DNA of 64,000 nt, from NCBI RefSeq assembly GCF_008806385.1, contig NZ_VZZK01000003.1, positions 181,222-245,221 on the forward strand. Reading direction: 5' to 3'. Under the pieces are notes generated by a model. The model was not told the DNA's origin and ran no database searches. It saw only the letters and a program-made list of their open reading frames with translations. This DNA is from Methylobacterium soli (lineage in GTDB: Bacteria; Pseudomonadota; Alphaproteobacteria; Rhizobiales; Beijerinckiaceae). Shown here in pieces: positions 36,355 through 45,918 of this stretch (its first letter is position 1; every line of letters starts with the position of its first letter). Both the position numbers and the translations under genes were made by a program.

Positions 36355-36471
36355 CGTTGCGTCGCGTAAAGGCTGCGCCCATCTGTGGAATCGCAGTTTG
36401 GACCTATTCGAGTATAAGAGCCCGCGACAAGCACGTGCAGGCCACAGGCTCGCGCTTTTGGGGATGACACA
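36355..36471. promoter_or_regulatory. divergent promoter region
   Basis: A 117-bp gap between the ligase-like gene (leftward) and the 4Fe-4S protein (rightward). It is less GC-rich and contains TATAAG on the + strand and TATACT on the - strand within one short stretch (about 36411-36420), but no good -35 for either. It should drive both operons. Confidence 0.4.
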
Positions 36472-38526
36472 GTGTCCGACCGGTTGGTGATCGCGTGTTC
36501 CTGCGAGAAGACCATGGCGCTCGACGGCGGCAGCCTCGCGCGCGGCTGCGGCGGGCGCCTCGAGACCGCGGACCAGCTCTGCGGGCGTGAGATCGAGCGC
36601 TTCCGTGCCGCCCTGGCGACCGGCGCGCCCCTCACCGTGTCCTGCACCCTGCAGGCGCCCCTGTTCGATGAGATCGCCGAGGCGGAGGGCGCCGCCGACC
36701 GGGTGCGCTACGCGAATATCCGCGAGATGGCGGGCTGGTCGCGCGAGGGCGCGGCGGCGGGCCCCAAGATGGCGGCCCTGCTCGCGGCGGCGGCCGAGCC
36801 GCAGGCCGAGACCAAGCTCGTCACCCTGGAGAGCGCCGGCGTCGCGCTGGTCTATGGCCGCGACGAGGCCGCGATCGAGGCGGGCCGCCGCCTCGCGGAT
36901 CATCTCGACATCACGGTGCTGCTCAGCCGGCCGGGCGACGTGGCCCCGCCGGCGCGGGCCGAGTTCCCGGTCCTGCACGGCACGGTGACGGCCGCCACGG
37001 GCCATCTCGGCGCCTTCTCGCTGCGCATCGACGATTATGCCGTGCCGAGCCCCTCCTCCCGCGAGGCCCTGCGCTTCGGTGCGCCCCGCGACGGCGCCAC
37101 CTCGACCTGCGACCTCGTGATCGACCTCACGGGGGGCACGCCGCTCTTCCCGGCTCACGAGACCCGCAGCGGCTACCTGCGCGCCGATCCGCGCGATCCG
37201 GCCGCCGTCGAGCGGCTGCTGTTCGAGGCCTCCCACCTCGTCGGCACCTTCGACAAGCCGCGCTTCGTCGAGTTCCACCCGGATCTCTGCGCCCATTCGC
37301 GCTCGCGCATCACCGGCTGCACCCGCTGCCTCGAGGTCTGCCCGACCGGCGCCATCACGCCCGCCGGCGACCACGTGGCGATCGATCCCTATATCTGCGC
37401 CGGTTGCGGCAATTGCGCCGCGACCTGCCCGACGGGCGCGGCCGCCTACGCGCTGCCCCCGGCCGACGCGCTAATGCGCCGCCTGCGCACTCTGATGCTG
37501 GCCTACGGGCAGGCCGGGGGCCGCGACGGCATCGTGCTGTTCCACGACGGCGATCACGGCGAGCCGCTGCTCCACGCCCTCGGCCGCTTCGGCGAGGGTC
37601 TGCCAGCCCACATCCTGCCGGTGCGGGTCAACGAGGTCACGCAGATCGGCCCCGAGGCCTTCGCGGCGCTCTTCGCCTACGGGGCGGTCGGCGCGCAGGT
37701 GCTCGCCCGCGCCCGGCCGAAGCACGACTTGGCGAGCCTGCACCGGACGGTGACGCTCGCCGGCACCCTCGCGCGCGGGCTCGGCTACGGTCCGGACGCG
37801 GGGGAGGCCGAGGCCGGCACCGTCGTGGGCGTGATCGAGACCGACGATCCCGACGCCCTCGGGGCGGCGCTCCGTTCGGCGCGGCGCGGAACCCCCACAC
37901 CGAGGCCTGCCGGCTTCGAGCCGGTGGGGGACAAGCGCAGCGTGCTGCGCGTCAGCTTTCGCGAGATGCAGGTCGCGGCGCCCACGCCGGTCCCGCTGGT
38001 GCCGCTCGCGGCCGGCGCGCCCTTCGGCGGCCTCGATTTCCGCACGGAGGCCTGCACCCTCTGCCTCGCCTGCGTCGGCGCCTGCCCGACCCATGCCCTG
38101 TCGGACAGCGCCGACCGGCCGCTCCTCGCCTTCGAGGAATCCCTCTGCGTCCAGTGCGGCCTCTGCGCGGCGACCTGTCCGGAGGACGTGATCAGCCTGA
38201 CGCCGCAGGTCGATTTCGCCGCCTGGGCCGCGCCGCGGCGGATCGTCAAGGAAGAGGAGCCCTTCGACTGCGTCGCCTGCGGCAAGGCCTTCGGCACCCG
38301 CAGCACGGTCGAGCGGGTCATCGAGAAGCTTCGGGGCAACCACTGGATGTTCGCGGGCGCGGCCGGCGAGGCCCGTATCCGCTCGCTGATGATGTGCGAG
38401 GATTGCCGCGTCGAGGACGCCTACAACCAGGGATTCGATCCGCATGCCGGGCCGGAGCGGGCGAGACCCCGCACCAGCGAGGATTACCTGCGCGAGCGGG
38501 CCGAGAAGGCCGGCGAGACGGCCTGA
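36472..38526 (+). CDS. multi-cluster 4Fe-4S binding protein
   Basis: A 684-residue cytoplasmic iron-sulfur protein, GTG start. Two ferredoxin-type cluster pairs are visible: CTRCLEVCPTGA with CAGCGNCAATCPTGA (about 283-327) and CTLCLACVGACPTHA with CVQCGLCAATCPEDV (about 530-575). More Cys pairs (CVACGKAF, MMCEDC) lie at the C-terminus and could bind zinc. Between the pairs is an HdrD/HdrA-like domain without its own motif. The gene is divergent from the formate dehydrogenase accessory operon; it may carry electrons for, or help assemble, that enzyme. Confidence 0.83.
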   Translation: MSDRLVIACSCEKTMALDGGSLARGCGGRLETADQLCGREIERFRAALATGAPLTVSCTLQAPLFDEIAEAEGAADRVRYANIREMAGWSREGAAAGPKMAALLAAAAEPQAETKLVTLESAGVALVYGRDEAAIEAGRRLADHLDITVLLSRPGDVAPPARAEFPVLHGTVTAATGHLGAFSLRIDDYAVPSPSSREALRFGAPRDGATSTCDLVIDLTGGTPLFPAHETRSGYLRADPRDPAAVERLLFEASHLVGTFDKPRFVEFHPDLCAHSRSRITGCTRCLEVCPTGAITPAGDHVAIDPYICAGCGNCAATCPTGAAAYALPPADALMRRLRTLMLAYGQAGGRDGIVLFHDGDHGEPLLHALGRFGEGLPAHILPVRVNEVTQIGPEAFAALFAYGAVGAQVLARARPKHDLASLHRTVTLAGTLARGLGYGPDAGEAEAGTVVGVIETDDPDALGAALRSARRGTPTPRPAGFEPVGDKRSVLRVSFREMQVAAPTPVPLVPLAAGAPFGGLDFRTEACTLCLACVGACPTHALSDSADRPLLAFEESLCVQCGLCAATCPEDVISLTPQVDFAAWAAPRRIVKEEEPFDCVACGKAFGTRSTVERVIEKLRGNHWMFAGAAGEARIRSLMMCEDCRVEDAYNQGFDPHAGPERARPRTSEDYLRERAEKAGETA

Positions 38527-38585
38527 GCCCCGCCCCCCGGAGCCCCGTTCCGACCCGCGCCGCCCGGCCGGAGCGCCGCCCGATC

Positions 38586-40277
38586 TCAGGCGGCGCGCAC
38601 GGTCGCGAGGAAGCGCTGCACCTCTGAGCCGAGATGCTCGGATTGGCGCGACAATTCGGAGGCCGAGGCCAGGACCTGGGCGGCGGCGGCCCCCGTCTCC
38701 TCGGCAGCCCCCGCCACGCCCGCGATGTTGCGGGTGACCTCGCTGGTGCCGGCCGAGGCCTGGGAGACGTTGCGGACGATCTCCTGGGTCGCCGCGCCCT
38801 GCTCCTCCACCGCCGCCGCGATCGTGGTCGCCACCGCGTTGATCTCGCGGATCCGGCCCGAGATCGTCCCGATCGCCCGCACCGCCTGGCCGGTCGCGCC
38901 CTGGATCTGGCTGATCTGGCTCGAGATCTCGCCGGTCGCCCGCGCCGTCTGGCTCGCCAGTTCCTTGACCTCCGTCGCCACCACGGCAAAGCCCCGTCCC
39001 GCCTCGCCGGCGCGCGCCGCCTCGATCGTGGCGTTGAGCGCCAGCAAATTGGTCTGTCCGGCGATGCTGGAGATCAGGCTGACGACGTCGCCGACCTTCG
39101 TGGCCGCCTGGCTCAGCTCGTGAACGAGGCGGGCCGTCTCGTCGGATTCGGTGACGGCGACCTGGGCGAGGTCGGCGGAGCCGGAGACCTGCCGGCCGAT
39201 CTCCTGCACGGAGGCGCCGAGTTCCTCGGCGGCGGTCGCGACGGTGCCGACATTGGTGGATGCCTCCTCGGCGGCGACGGCGGCATTGGTCGACTGGCTC
39301 GCGGCCTGGCTGGCGGTGCTCGTCATCTGCTCGGCGGTGGCCTGGAGCTCGGTGGCGGAGGACGAGACCTGGCCGACGATGCCCCCGACCGCGCGCTCGA
39401 AATCATCCGCGAGGTCGATCATGGTGCGGCGGCGCGCGGCGGCGGTGGCCGTATCGGCGATGCGCTTGATCTCGGCCTGCTCGGCGGCCTTCTGGGCAAC
39501 CATGGTCTTGATGCCGTCGACGGCCCGGCCCACCGCCCCGATCTCGTCCCGGCGCGCCGCCTCCTTGATCTCCGCGTCGATCTCGCCGCGCGCCATGCGC
39601 TGGAGAACCGCCACGAGACCGGCGACGGGCCGCGTGATGCCCAGGATGACGATCGCGATGGCGGCACCCAGCCCGACGAGCATCCCGAGCGCGCTGGAGA
39701 CCATCAGGTTCCAGCGCGTGGCCTGGGTCTGATTGCTGAGATTGTCGGCCCCCTCCTGCAGGTACTTGCCGATGTCGTCGCCGAGTTGCATCCCCGCCGT
39801 CGCCAGCGCGTCGAAGGTCGGATCGATCGTGCGATGCACGAGATCGATCGCCTGGTCGTTCTGGTTGAGGCTCGCCAGCCGGCGCACCTCGGTCACCCCC
39901 GAGACGAAGCGCGCCAGCCGCTCGGCCTGTTCGTCGATCCGCGTCGCGAAATCAGGTGCCTGTTGCCGCAGGATCTTCAGGGTCTTGTCGACATTCGGCA
40001 GCGCCGCCACGAAGCCGGCATTGGCTTGCTTGATCTGCTCGGCATCCGTCTCCGCGATGGTGCGGTAGACGTAGTAGTTCAGTTCGAAGATCAGCCGGTT
40101 GAGGCGACGCGCGCTGTCGACGCCCCGCGATTCCCGGGCGAAGAACTGACTATAGGCAACGTCGATGGCGCTCATCCGCATCTGGGCATACCAGATGCAG
40201 CTGCCGACGATCACGGCGATCAGGGCGATGACGGCTCCGATCTTGTTGAGGATCGAGATGCGCGAGAGGAGATTCAT
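38586..40277 (-). CDS. methyl-accepting chemotaxis protein
   Basis: A 563-residue chemoreceptor. TM1 is at about 10-30 and TM2 at about 195-215, enclosing a helical periplasmic sensor of about 165 residues. A HAMP domain follows ([22 protein letters not shown]), then a signalling coiled coil whose hairpin tip reads [23 protein letters not shown]. No C-terminal CheR-binding pentapeptide is seen. It is a stand-alone gene unrelated to its neighbours. The ligand is unknown. Confidence 0.93.
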   Translation of the reverse strand: MNLLSRISILNKIGAVIALIAVIVGSCIWYAQMRMSAIDVAYSQFFARESRGVDSARRLNRLIFELNYYVYRTIAETDAEQIKQANAGFVAALPNVDKTLKILRQQAPDFATRIDEQAERLARFVSGVTEVRRLASLNQNDQAIDLVHRTIDPTFDALATAGMQLGDDIGKYLQEGADNLSNQTQATRWNLMVSSALGMLVGLGAAIAIVILGITRPVAGLVAVLQRMARGEIDAEIKEAARRDEIGAVGRAVDGIKTMVAQKAAEQAEIKRIADTATAAARRRTMIDLADDFERAVGGIVGQVSSSATELQATAEQMTSTASQAASQSTNAAVAAEEASTNVGTVATAAEELGASVQEIGRQVSGSADLAQVAVTESDETARLVHELSQAATKVGDVVSLISSIAGQTNLLALNATIEAARAGEAGRGFAVVATEVKELASQTARATGEISSQISQIQGATGQAVRAIGTISGRIREINAVATTIAAAVEEQGAATQEIVRNVSQASAGTSEVTRNIAGVAGAAEETGAAAAQVLASASELSRQSEHLGSEVQRFLATVRAA

Positions 40278-40665
40278 CGATTGCCCCAGATTCCGCGTGT
40301 TTCAGGGAGGGATTGAACGGGGTTCGGGAGGCCGGGGGCGCGCCGGAGAGCGGGCCGTGGCCGAAACGCGTCGCGTCGACGGGCCGGCAAGGCCGACATT
40401 CGGTTCCGCGGCGAATGTGATGGGGGACGAACCTGTGTTTCGGATCGCGGCAGCTTTCCCGGCGGCCACGCCAGGACAATATCTGGCCTCACGCTTAAAG
40501 GGCCGTTACATTCAGCGGTCTTGCGCCGGGATGAACGGCATTGGTTTGAGCTATTAGTGTTTTCGTCGAGTGCGCCGCTGAGAAAATTCGTCGAAAACCG
40601 CCCATTTGCTTGCGCGCGAACCGGCGCATAAATGCTCCCCCTCGGGCCGTGACGCGAGCGCCCGA
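40278..40665. other. intergenic region before the chemoreceptor
   Basis: About 390 bp between the leftward chemoreceptor start and the end of the leftward cytochrome gene. It must contain the chemoreceptor promoter. No sigma28-type flagellar promoter (TAAA with GCCGATAA) is recognisable, and no RNA gene or repeat is seen. Confidence 0.4.
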
Positions 40666-42000
40666 TCAGGGTGTTTGCGTCGCCTTCTCGAGAAAGCGCA
40701 CCAGCGCCTCGCGGTCGGCGGCGCTGTTGACCGTCTGATCCGGCATCTTGGTGCCTGGGGTGTAGCGGGACGGCCCGACCTCGAAGAGCTTGGCGATGGT
40801 CTCGGCGTTCCAGACGATGTCGAGCTTCCTCAAGGCCTCGGAGAAACGGTAGCCCTCGGCGGTGGCGATGCGCCGGCCGAAGACGCCGCTGAGCGTCGGC
40901 CCGGCCCGGTTGCCGCCGTCCGGCGTCAGGCTGTGGCAGGCGGCGCAGGCCTGGAACACCGCCGCGCCCGGCTCCCCGGCAAAGCGCGCCAGCTCATCCT
41001 GCGGACGCGCCATCGCGAGGCTGCCGATCGGCTCGCCGTTCCGCATGTCCCAGCGGCGGATCATCCGGTCCCCGCCCCCGGTGACGAGTTCCGCATCCGA
41101 CCGAAAGGCGAGCGACCAGACCGGCAGCCCCGGCCCGACGAGATTGAACACGGACTTGGCCGAGGCCCGGTCGACGACCGCCACAGCGCCCCCGATCGTG
41201 GCGGCGGCGATCCGGGTCCCGTCCGGCGAGAGCGCGACCGCGATGACGGGGTTCGGGGCGAGTTCCAGCGCGACCCGCACGCTGCCATCCGGTCTGAGGA
41301 TCCGCAGGACGCTGTCCGCCCCCGCCGTCACGATCTCGCCGTCACGCGCCGCCGCCACCGTGTTGAGGGGGCTCGGCAGGGTGACGATCCGCGCAGGTTC
41401 GTCCTCGCCCGCCCGCGGCCAGATCCGCAGGGTGGCGTCGTAGCCGGCGCTGACGAGGCGGCCGTCGGGCAGGAACGCCACCGCGTTGACGTTGCCCTTG
41501 TGGCCGTCATAGGCGATGGCCGCGCCGCCCGCGACGGGGCGCAGCCGGGCCGTGCCGTCCCAGGAGGCGGAGGCGAGGCCGAGCCCGTCCGGCGAGACCG
41601 CGAGGCCGACGACCGGACCGGCATGGTCCTGGAAGACCCGGATCGGGTCGGCCTCGCCCGGCTGCCAGAGGGCGATGCGGCCATCCTCGCCGCCGGTGGC
41701 GAAGCGCCCCTCGGGCAGAACCGCCACGGCGTTGACGGCGCCCTCGTGGAAGCGAAGCACCTGGGTCGCCGCGCCGGTCTCGATCGACCAGAGGATCGCC
41801 GATTGGTCGAAGCTGCCCGAGATCGCCCGCGCGCCGTCCGGCGTCGCCGCAAGCGCCCGGACCGGCCCGCCATGCCCGCGCATCTGCGCGCTGGCGGGTT
41901 CGATCAGGCCGATCGCCGCGATCGGGCCAATCGCCGCGATCGACCTGATCGCCGCGAGCAGGAGGGCGAGGCGGTGCGGGCGGACGCGGATCAGCGGCAT
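40666..42000 (-). CDS. WD40-repeat c-type cytochrome
   Basis: A 444-residue exported protein. A signal peptide of unusual repeat composition (residues about 6-34, ending PASA) precedes a WD40 beta-propeller (about 35-330, repeated H-x-G-x-V-x2-L/V-A units and D-G-T-A/I-R-L strands). A C-terminal class I cytochrome c domain follows with heme site CAACH and a distal Met in PGTKMPDQ. Electron transfer in the periplasm with a propeller docking module is likely. ATG 42000 is preferred to 42036 because the signal peptide starts there. Confidence 0.85.
   Translation of the reverse strand: MPLIRVRPHRLALLLAAIRSIAAIGPIAAIGLIEPASAQMRGHGGPVRALAATPDGARAISGSFDQSAILWSIETGAATQVLRFHEGAVNAVAVLPEGRFATGGEDGRIALWQPGEADPIRVFQDHAGPVVGLAVSPDGLGLASASWDGTARLRPVAGGAAIAYDGHKGNVNAVAFLPDGRLVSAGYDATLRIWPRAGEDEPARIVTLPSPLNTVAAARDGEIVTAGADSVLRILRPDGSVRVALELAPNPVIAVALSPDGTRIAAATIGGAVAVVDRASAKSVFNLVGPGLPVWSLAFRSDAELVTGGGDRMIRRWDMRNGEPIGSLAMARPQDELARFAGEPGAAVFQACAACHSLTPDGGNRAGPTLSGVFGRRIATAEGYRFSEALRKLDIVWNAETIAKLFEVGPSRYTPGTKMPDQTVNSAADREALVRFLEKATQTP
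41911..41958. repeat. 18-bp tandem repeat in a signal peptide
   Basis: About 2.7 copies of an 18-bp unit (41911-41928, 41929-41946, 41947-41958), each containing GATCGCCGCGA or one-base variants. They encode repeated I-A-A-I-G-P/L steps in the hydrophobic core of the cytochrome signal peptide. Confidence 0.75.
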
Positions 42001-42197
42001 GTCGTCTCGAAACGAAAGGCGGAGCGCCCGGACCATAGCCGAGGCCGGGGCGGCCTGTCGTCCGGCGGATCGGCGCAGGGATATCGGGCGCAGGTGCAAC
42101 CTCAGGGATGGGGCGCGGACTTGATCGCCGGGCCGAGATGGCCCAAGCCCCGGGCCGTTCCGGCGCCGTCGCGCGCCCGGAGGACAGGAGGGCGCGA

Positions 42198-43316
42198 ATG
42201 GCAAGGGCGAGTTCCGCGGCCCTGATGCCGCTCTGCGAGGCCCTGGCGCGCCTGCGCGACGGGCTCGCGCCGGTCTCGGCGCGCGCCGTCCCGCTGGCCG
42301 AAGCCGTCGGCTGCGTCAGCGCGGACGACGTCACGGCGGCGATCGCCCGGCCCCGGACCCGGACCGCGTTGCGCGACGGCTGGGCCGTCGCATCCGCCGA
42401 GATCACCGGCGCCTCGCCCTACGCGCCGATCCTCCTTCAGCGGGCGCCGTCCTGGCTCGAATCCGGGGAGGCGCTGCCCGAGGCCGCCGACACCCTGCTG
42501 CCCGCCGAGGCCGTCGACCTGTCCGGGCCGCTGGCCGAGATCGTGGCGGACGCCGCCCCTGGCGACGGGACGCGCCCCGTCGCGGGCGACCTCGCGGCGG
42601 GCCGGACGCTGATCCGGGCGGGCGAGCGGGTGAGCGCGCCGCAGGCGCTCGCGCTGGCGGAGGCCGGCCTGCGCGACATCCCGATCCGCGTTCCCCGCAT
42701 CGCGGTCGTGCTCACCGGCGCCGGGCGGCGCGACGGGCCGGAGGCGCGCGCGGCCGCCCTGACCTGGCTCGTGGCGGGCGCGGGCGGGCGGGTCAGCTCC
42801 GTCACGGAAGCGCCCGGCGCGGTCGTGGGGCTCGCGGACACGCTGCGCGGCCTCGCGGCCGACGCGCTCCTGGTCGTCGGCGGCACCGGATTCGGCCGCA
42901 CGGACGGGGCCGCGGATGCCCTGGCGCGGGCCGGGCGCCTCGACGGGCACGGGCTCGCCCTGCGGCCCGGGGAGACCTCCGGGTTCGGGCGGGTCGGCGC
43001 GATGCCGGTGCTGCTCCTGCCCGGCCGGCCGGAAGCGATGCTGGCGGCCTTCCTGGCCCTCGGGCGCCCGCTGCTCGCCGGGTTGACCGGGGCCGCGCCG
43101 GTGCCCGCGACCACCGCGATCCTGTCCCGCAAGCTCACCTCGGTGATCGGGCTCAGCGAGATCGTGTTCGTGGCGCCGGTCGAGGGCGGCGTCACGCCGC
43201 TCGGCGGCGCCGAGCTTGCCCTCGCCCGGCTCCTGCTGGCACGAGGGGCCGTCCTGGTTCCGCCGGAGCGGGAGGGCTATCCCGACGGGACCCCGGTCGA
43301 GATCCTGCCCCTGTGA
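42198..43316 (+). CDS. degenerate MoeA-like molybdopterin-binding protein
   Basis: A 372-residue MoeA-family relative. It keeps the overall plan of N-terminal domain, MogA-like domain and C-terminal beta domain, but key motifs are altered: DGWAVAS replaces DGYA, and VGGTGFGRTD replaces the usual GGVSxGxxD. PVLLLPGRPEAM matches the GxPGxPxA region. It may therefore bind rather than metallate molybdopterin. ATG 42198 is chosen for AGGAGGG 5 nt upstream. It begins the rightward Mo/W cofactor operon. Confidence 0.78.
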   Translation: MARASSAALMPLCEALARLRDGLAPVSARAVPLAEAVGCVSADDVTAAIARPRTRTALRDGWAVASAEITGASPYAPILLQRAPSWLESGEALPEAADTLLPAEAVDLSGPLAEIVADAAPGDGTRPVAGDLAAGRTLIRAGERVSAPQALALAEAGLRDIPIRVPRIAVVLTGAGRRDGPEARAAALTWLVAGAGGRVSSVTEAPGAVVGLADTLRGLAADALLVVGGTGFGRTDGAADALARAGRLDGHGLALRPGETSGFGRVGAMPVLLLPGRPEAMLAAFLALGRPLLAGLTGAAPVPATTAILSRKLTSVIGLSEIVFVAPVEGGVTPLGGAELALARLLLARGAVLVPPEREGYPDGTPVEILPL

Positions 43317-43365
43317 CGGGATCAGCGCCCTTGATGCGTACCGCCCTCGTGAAGATCCGAGCCCC

Positions 43366-45354
43366 GTGAGCCAGAGCCCGATCGTGCCCGACGCCGCCTT
43401 CCTCGACCGCCTCGCGGCGGTCGCCCGGCAGGAACAGTTCCTCACCGTACTCTCGCGCGAGGACGCGCTGGCGCGGTTCCGCGCGGCGGTGCCGCATGCG
43501 AGCCTGCCGGCGGAGCCCGTGGGGCTGGCGGAGTCCCTCGGCCGGGTCCTGGCCGAGGACATCGCCTCGCCGATCGACGTGCCGCCCTTCGACCGCTCCC
43601 TCGTCGACGGCTTCGCGATCCGGGCCGCCGACAGCGCGGGCGCCGGCGAGGCGAGCCCGGTGCGCCTCGCCCTCAATCCCGAGATCCTGGCCTGCGGCAC
43701 CGCCCCGGCGCTCGCGGTCGCGGCCGGCACCGCGACCCCGATCGCCACCGGCGGCGTCATCCCGCGCGGCGCCGACGCGGTGGTGATGGTGGAGCATACG
43801 GAGTTCCTCAAGCATGACGGCGCCCCCGCGATCGAGCTCGTCCGGCCGGCGGGGCCCGGCCAGTTCATCGGCAGCGCCGGCGCCGACATGGCGCTCGGCG
43901 AGACGGTGCTGCGCCGCGCGAGCCTCATCACCGCCCGCGAGATCGGCATGCTCGCCGCCTGCGGGCTCGCGCGCGTTCCGGTGGTGCGGCGCCCGCGCGT
44001 GGCGGTGTTGTCGACCGGCGACGAGCTGGTGGCGCCGGGCGAGACCCTGCGGCCCGGCGCGATCTACGATTCGAACGGGGCGATCGTGGCCGCCTCCGTC
44101 ATCGAGAATGGCGGCGCGGCTCTGGCGCGCGGCATCGTGCCGGACGACGAGGCGGCCCTCGAGGCGGCGATCCGCGAGAGCCTCGCGACCTGCGACCTCG
44201 TCGTGCTGTCGGGGGGCACCTCGAAGGGCGCGGGCGATGTCTCGCACCGCATCCTGTCGCGCCTCGGCGAACCCGGGATCCTGGTCCACGGCGTCGCGCT
44301 CAAGCCCGGCAAGCCCCTCTGCCTCGCGATGGCGCAGGGCAAGGCGATCGTGGTGCTGCCGGGCTTCCCGACCTCGGCGATGTTCACCTTCCACGAATTC
44401 GTGGTGCCGCTGATCCGGGCGATGGCCGGGCTGGCGCCGCGCGAGGAGGCCACCGTCTCCGCGACCCTGCCGCAGCGGCTGGGTTCCGAGCTCGGCCGCA
44501 TGGAATTCGTGATGGCCTCGCTGGCGCCGGGGCCGGACGGGCTCATGGCCCTGCCCCTGCCCAAGGGCTCGGGCTCGGTCACGGCCTTCTCGCAGGCGGA
44601 CGGGTTCTTCGCGGTGCCGGCCAACCGCGCCGGCCTCGAGGCCGGCGAGCGCGTGGCGCTGACCCGCCTCGGCGCGGGCGTGAAGCCCCCCGACCTCACC
44701 ATCGTGGGCAGCCATTGCCTCGGCCTCGACCGGCTGGTCGGGCGGCTGGCCGAGCGCGGGATCCGGGCCCGCACCCTCTGGGTCGGCTCCTCGGGCGGCC
44801 TAGCGGCGCTGAAGCGGGGCGAGTGCGACCTCGCGGCGATGCATCTCCTCGACCCCGCCAGCGGCCTCTACAACACGCCCTTCCTCGGCGCCGGCCTGCG
44901 CCTCGCGCCGGGCTGGCGGCGAATGCAGGGCGTGGTCCACCGTGCGGACGACCCGCGCTTTTCCGGCGCCTGCGCGGAGGCGGCGGTGCGGGCGATCCTG
45001 GCGGATGCGGATTCGGTCATGGTCAACCGCAACACCGGCTCGGGCACCCGCCTCCTCGTCGAGGGTCTGCTGAAGGGCGTCCGGCCCGCCGGCTTCTGGA
45101 ACCAGCCCCGCTCCCACAACGCGGTGGCGGCGGCGGTGGCGCAGGGCCGGGCTGATTGGGGCGTGGCGATCGAGGGCGTGGCCCGCGCCTACGGGCTCGG
45201 CTTCCTGCCGCTGACCCAGGAACATTACGACCTCGCCTACCGGGAGGAGCGACGCGACGGCCCGGCGCTCTCGGCCTTCCTGGCGCTCCTCGACGAGCCC
45301 GGGACGCGCGCCGACCTCGCCGGCCTCGGCTTCAGCCGCGGCGAGGAGGCCTGA
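43366..45354 (+). CDS. MoeA fused to a periplasmic-binding-like domain
   Basis: A 662-residue fusion. Residues about 20-425 are MoeA (molybdenum insertion into adenylated molybdopterin): FDRSLVDGFAI, VLSTGDELVAPG, SGGTSKGAGD. Residues about 435-660 are a type 2 periplasmic-binding-protein-like domain without signal peptide (LWVGSSGGLAALKRGECDLA, NRNTGSGTRLLVEGLL), the kind also fused to ModE-type regulators. It could sense molybdate, tungstate or a cofactor intermediate. GTG 43366 follows the previous gene by 49 nt and its stop abuts mobB. Confidence 0.85.
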   Translation: MSQSPIVPDAAFLDRLAAVARQEQFLTVLSREDALARFRAAVPHASLPAEPVGLAESLGRVLAEDIASPIDVPPFDRSLVDGFAIRAADSAGAGEASPVRLALNPEILACGTAPALAVAAGTATPIATGGVIPRGADAVVMVEHTEFLKHDGAPAIELVRPAGPGQFIGSAGADMALGETVLRRASLITAREIGMLAACGLARVPVVRRPRVAVLSTGDELVAPGETLRPGAIYDSNGAIVAASVIENGGAALARGIVPDDEAALEAAIRESLATCDLVVLSGGTSKGAGDVSHRILSRLGEPGILVHGVALKPGKPLCLAMAQGKAIVVLPGFPTSAMFTFHEFVVPLIRAMAGLAPREEATVSATLPQRLGSELGRMEFVMASLAPGPDGLMALPLPKGSGSVTAFSQADGFFAVPANRAGLEAGERVALTRLGAGVKPPDLTIVGSHCLGLDRLVGRLAERGIRARTLWVGSSGGLAALKRGECDLAAMHLLDPASGLYNTPFLGAGLRLAPGWRRMQGVVHRADDPRFSGACAEAAVRAILADADSVMVNRNTGSGTRLLVEGLLKGVRPAGFWNQPRSHNAVAAAVAQGRADWGVAIEGVARAYGLGFLPLTQEHYDLAYREERRDGPALSAFLALLDEPGTRADLAGLGFSRGEEA

Positions 45355-45918
45355 ATGGGCACGTCGACGGACAACACCATGCGGGTGATCGGGCTCGCGG
45401 GCTGGAGCGGGGCCGGCAAGACCACGCTCTTGGCCAGGCTGATCCCGGCGCTGACCCGGCGGGGTCTCAGGGTCGCGACCCTGAAACACGCCCACCACGA
45501 GTTCGAGATCGACCGGCCGGGCAAGGATTCCTTCGTCCACCGGGAGGCCGGGGCCAGCGAGGTGATCATCGCGTCATCCCGGCGCTGGGCCCAGATCCAC
45601 GAACTCGGCGACAGGCCGGAGGCGGGCCTCGCCGACCTGCTGCGCCGCCTCAGCCCCTGCGACCTGGTGCTGGTCGAGGGCTTCAAGCGCCAGCCGCACC
45701 CGAAGCTCGAAGTGTTCCGCGCGGCGAACGGCCGCCCGCCCCTTCACGGGGGCGACGACCGCATCGTCGCGGTGGCGAGCGATACCGGCTTCCCCGAGGC
45801 GGGCGTTCCGGTCGTCGATCTCGACGATGTCGCGGCCATCGCGGATCTCGTGCTCGCGCGGGCCGAGCCGATCACCGAGGTTCTGGAAAGGCTGGACCGG
45901 CATGGCGCAGCTGACTGA
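45355..45918 (+). CDS. mobB: molybdopterin-guanine dinucleotide biosynthesis protein B
   Basis: A 187-residue P-loop GTPase that assists MobA in attaching GMP to molybdopterin. Walker A is GWSGAGKTT (about 16-24). VATLKHAHHEFEIDRPGKDSF and LVLVEGFKRQPHPKLEVFR are typical MobB blocks. It starts directly after the fusion gene stop; an internal ATG at 45379 is also possible. MobB fits the bis-MGD cofactor needed by the formate dehydrogenase nearby. Confidence 0.9.
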   Translation: MGTSTDNTMRVIGLAGWSGAGKTTLLARLIPALTRRGLRVATLKHAHHEFEIDRPGKDSFVHREAGASEVIIASSRRWAQIHELGDRPEAGLADLLRRLSPCDLVLVEGFKRQPHPKLEVFRAANGRPPLHGGDDRIVAVASDTGFPEAGVPVVDLDDVAAIADLVLARAEPITEVLERLDRHGAAD

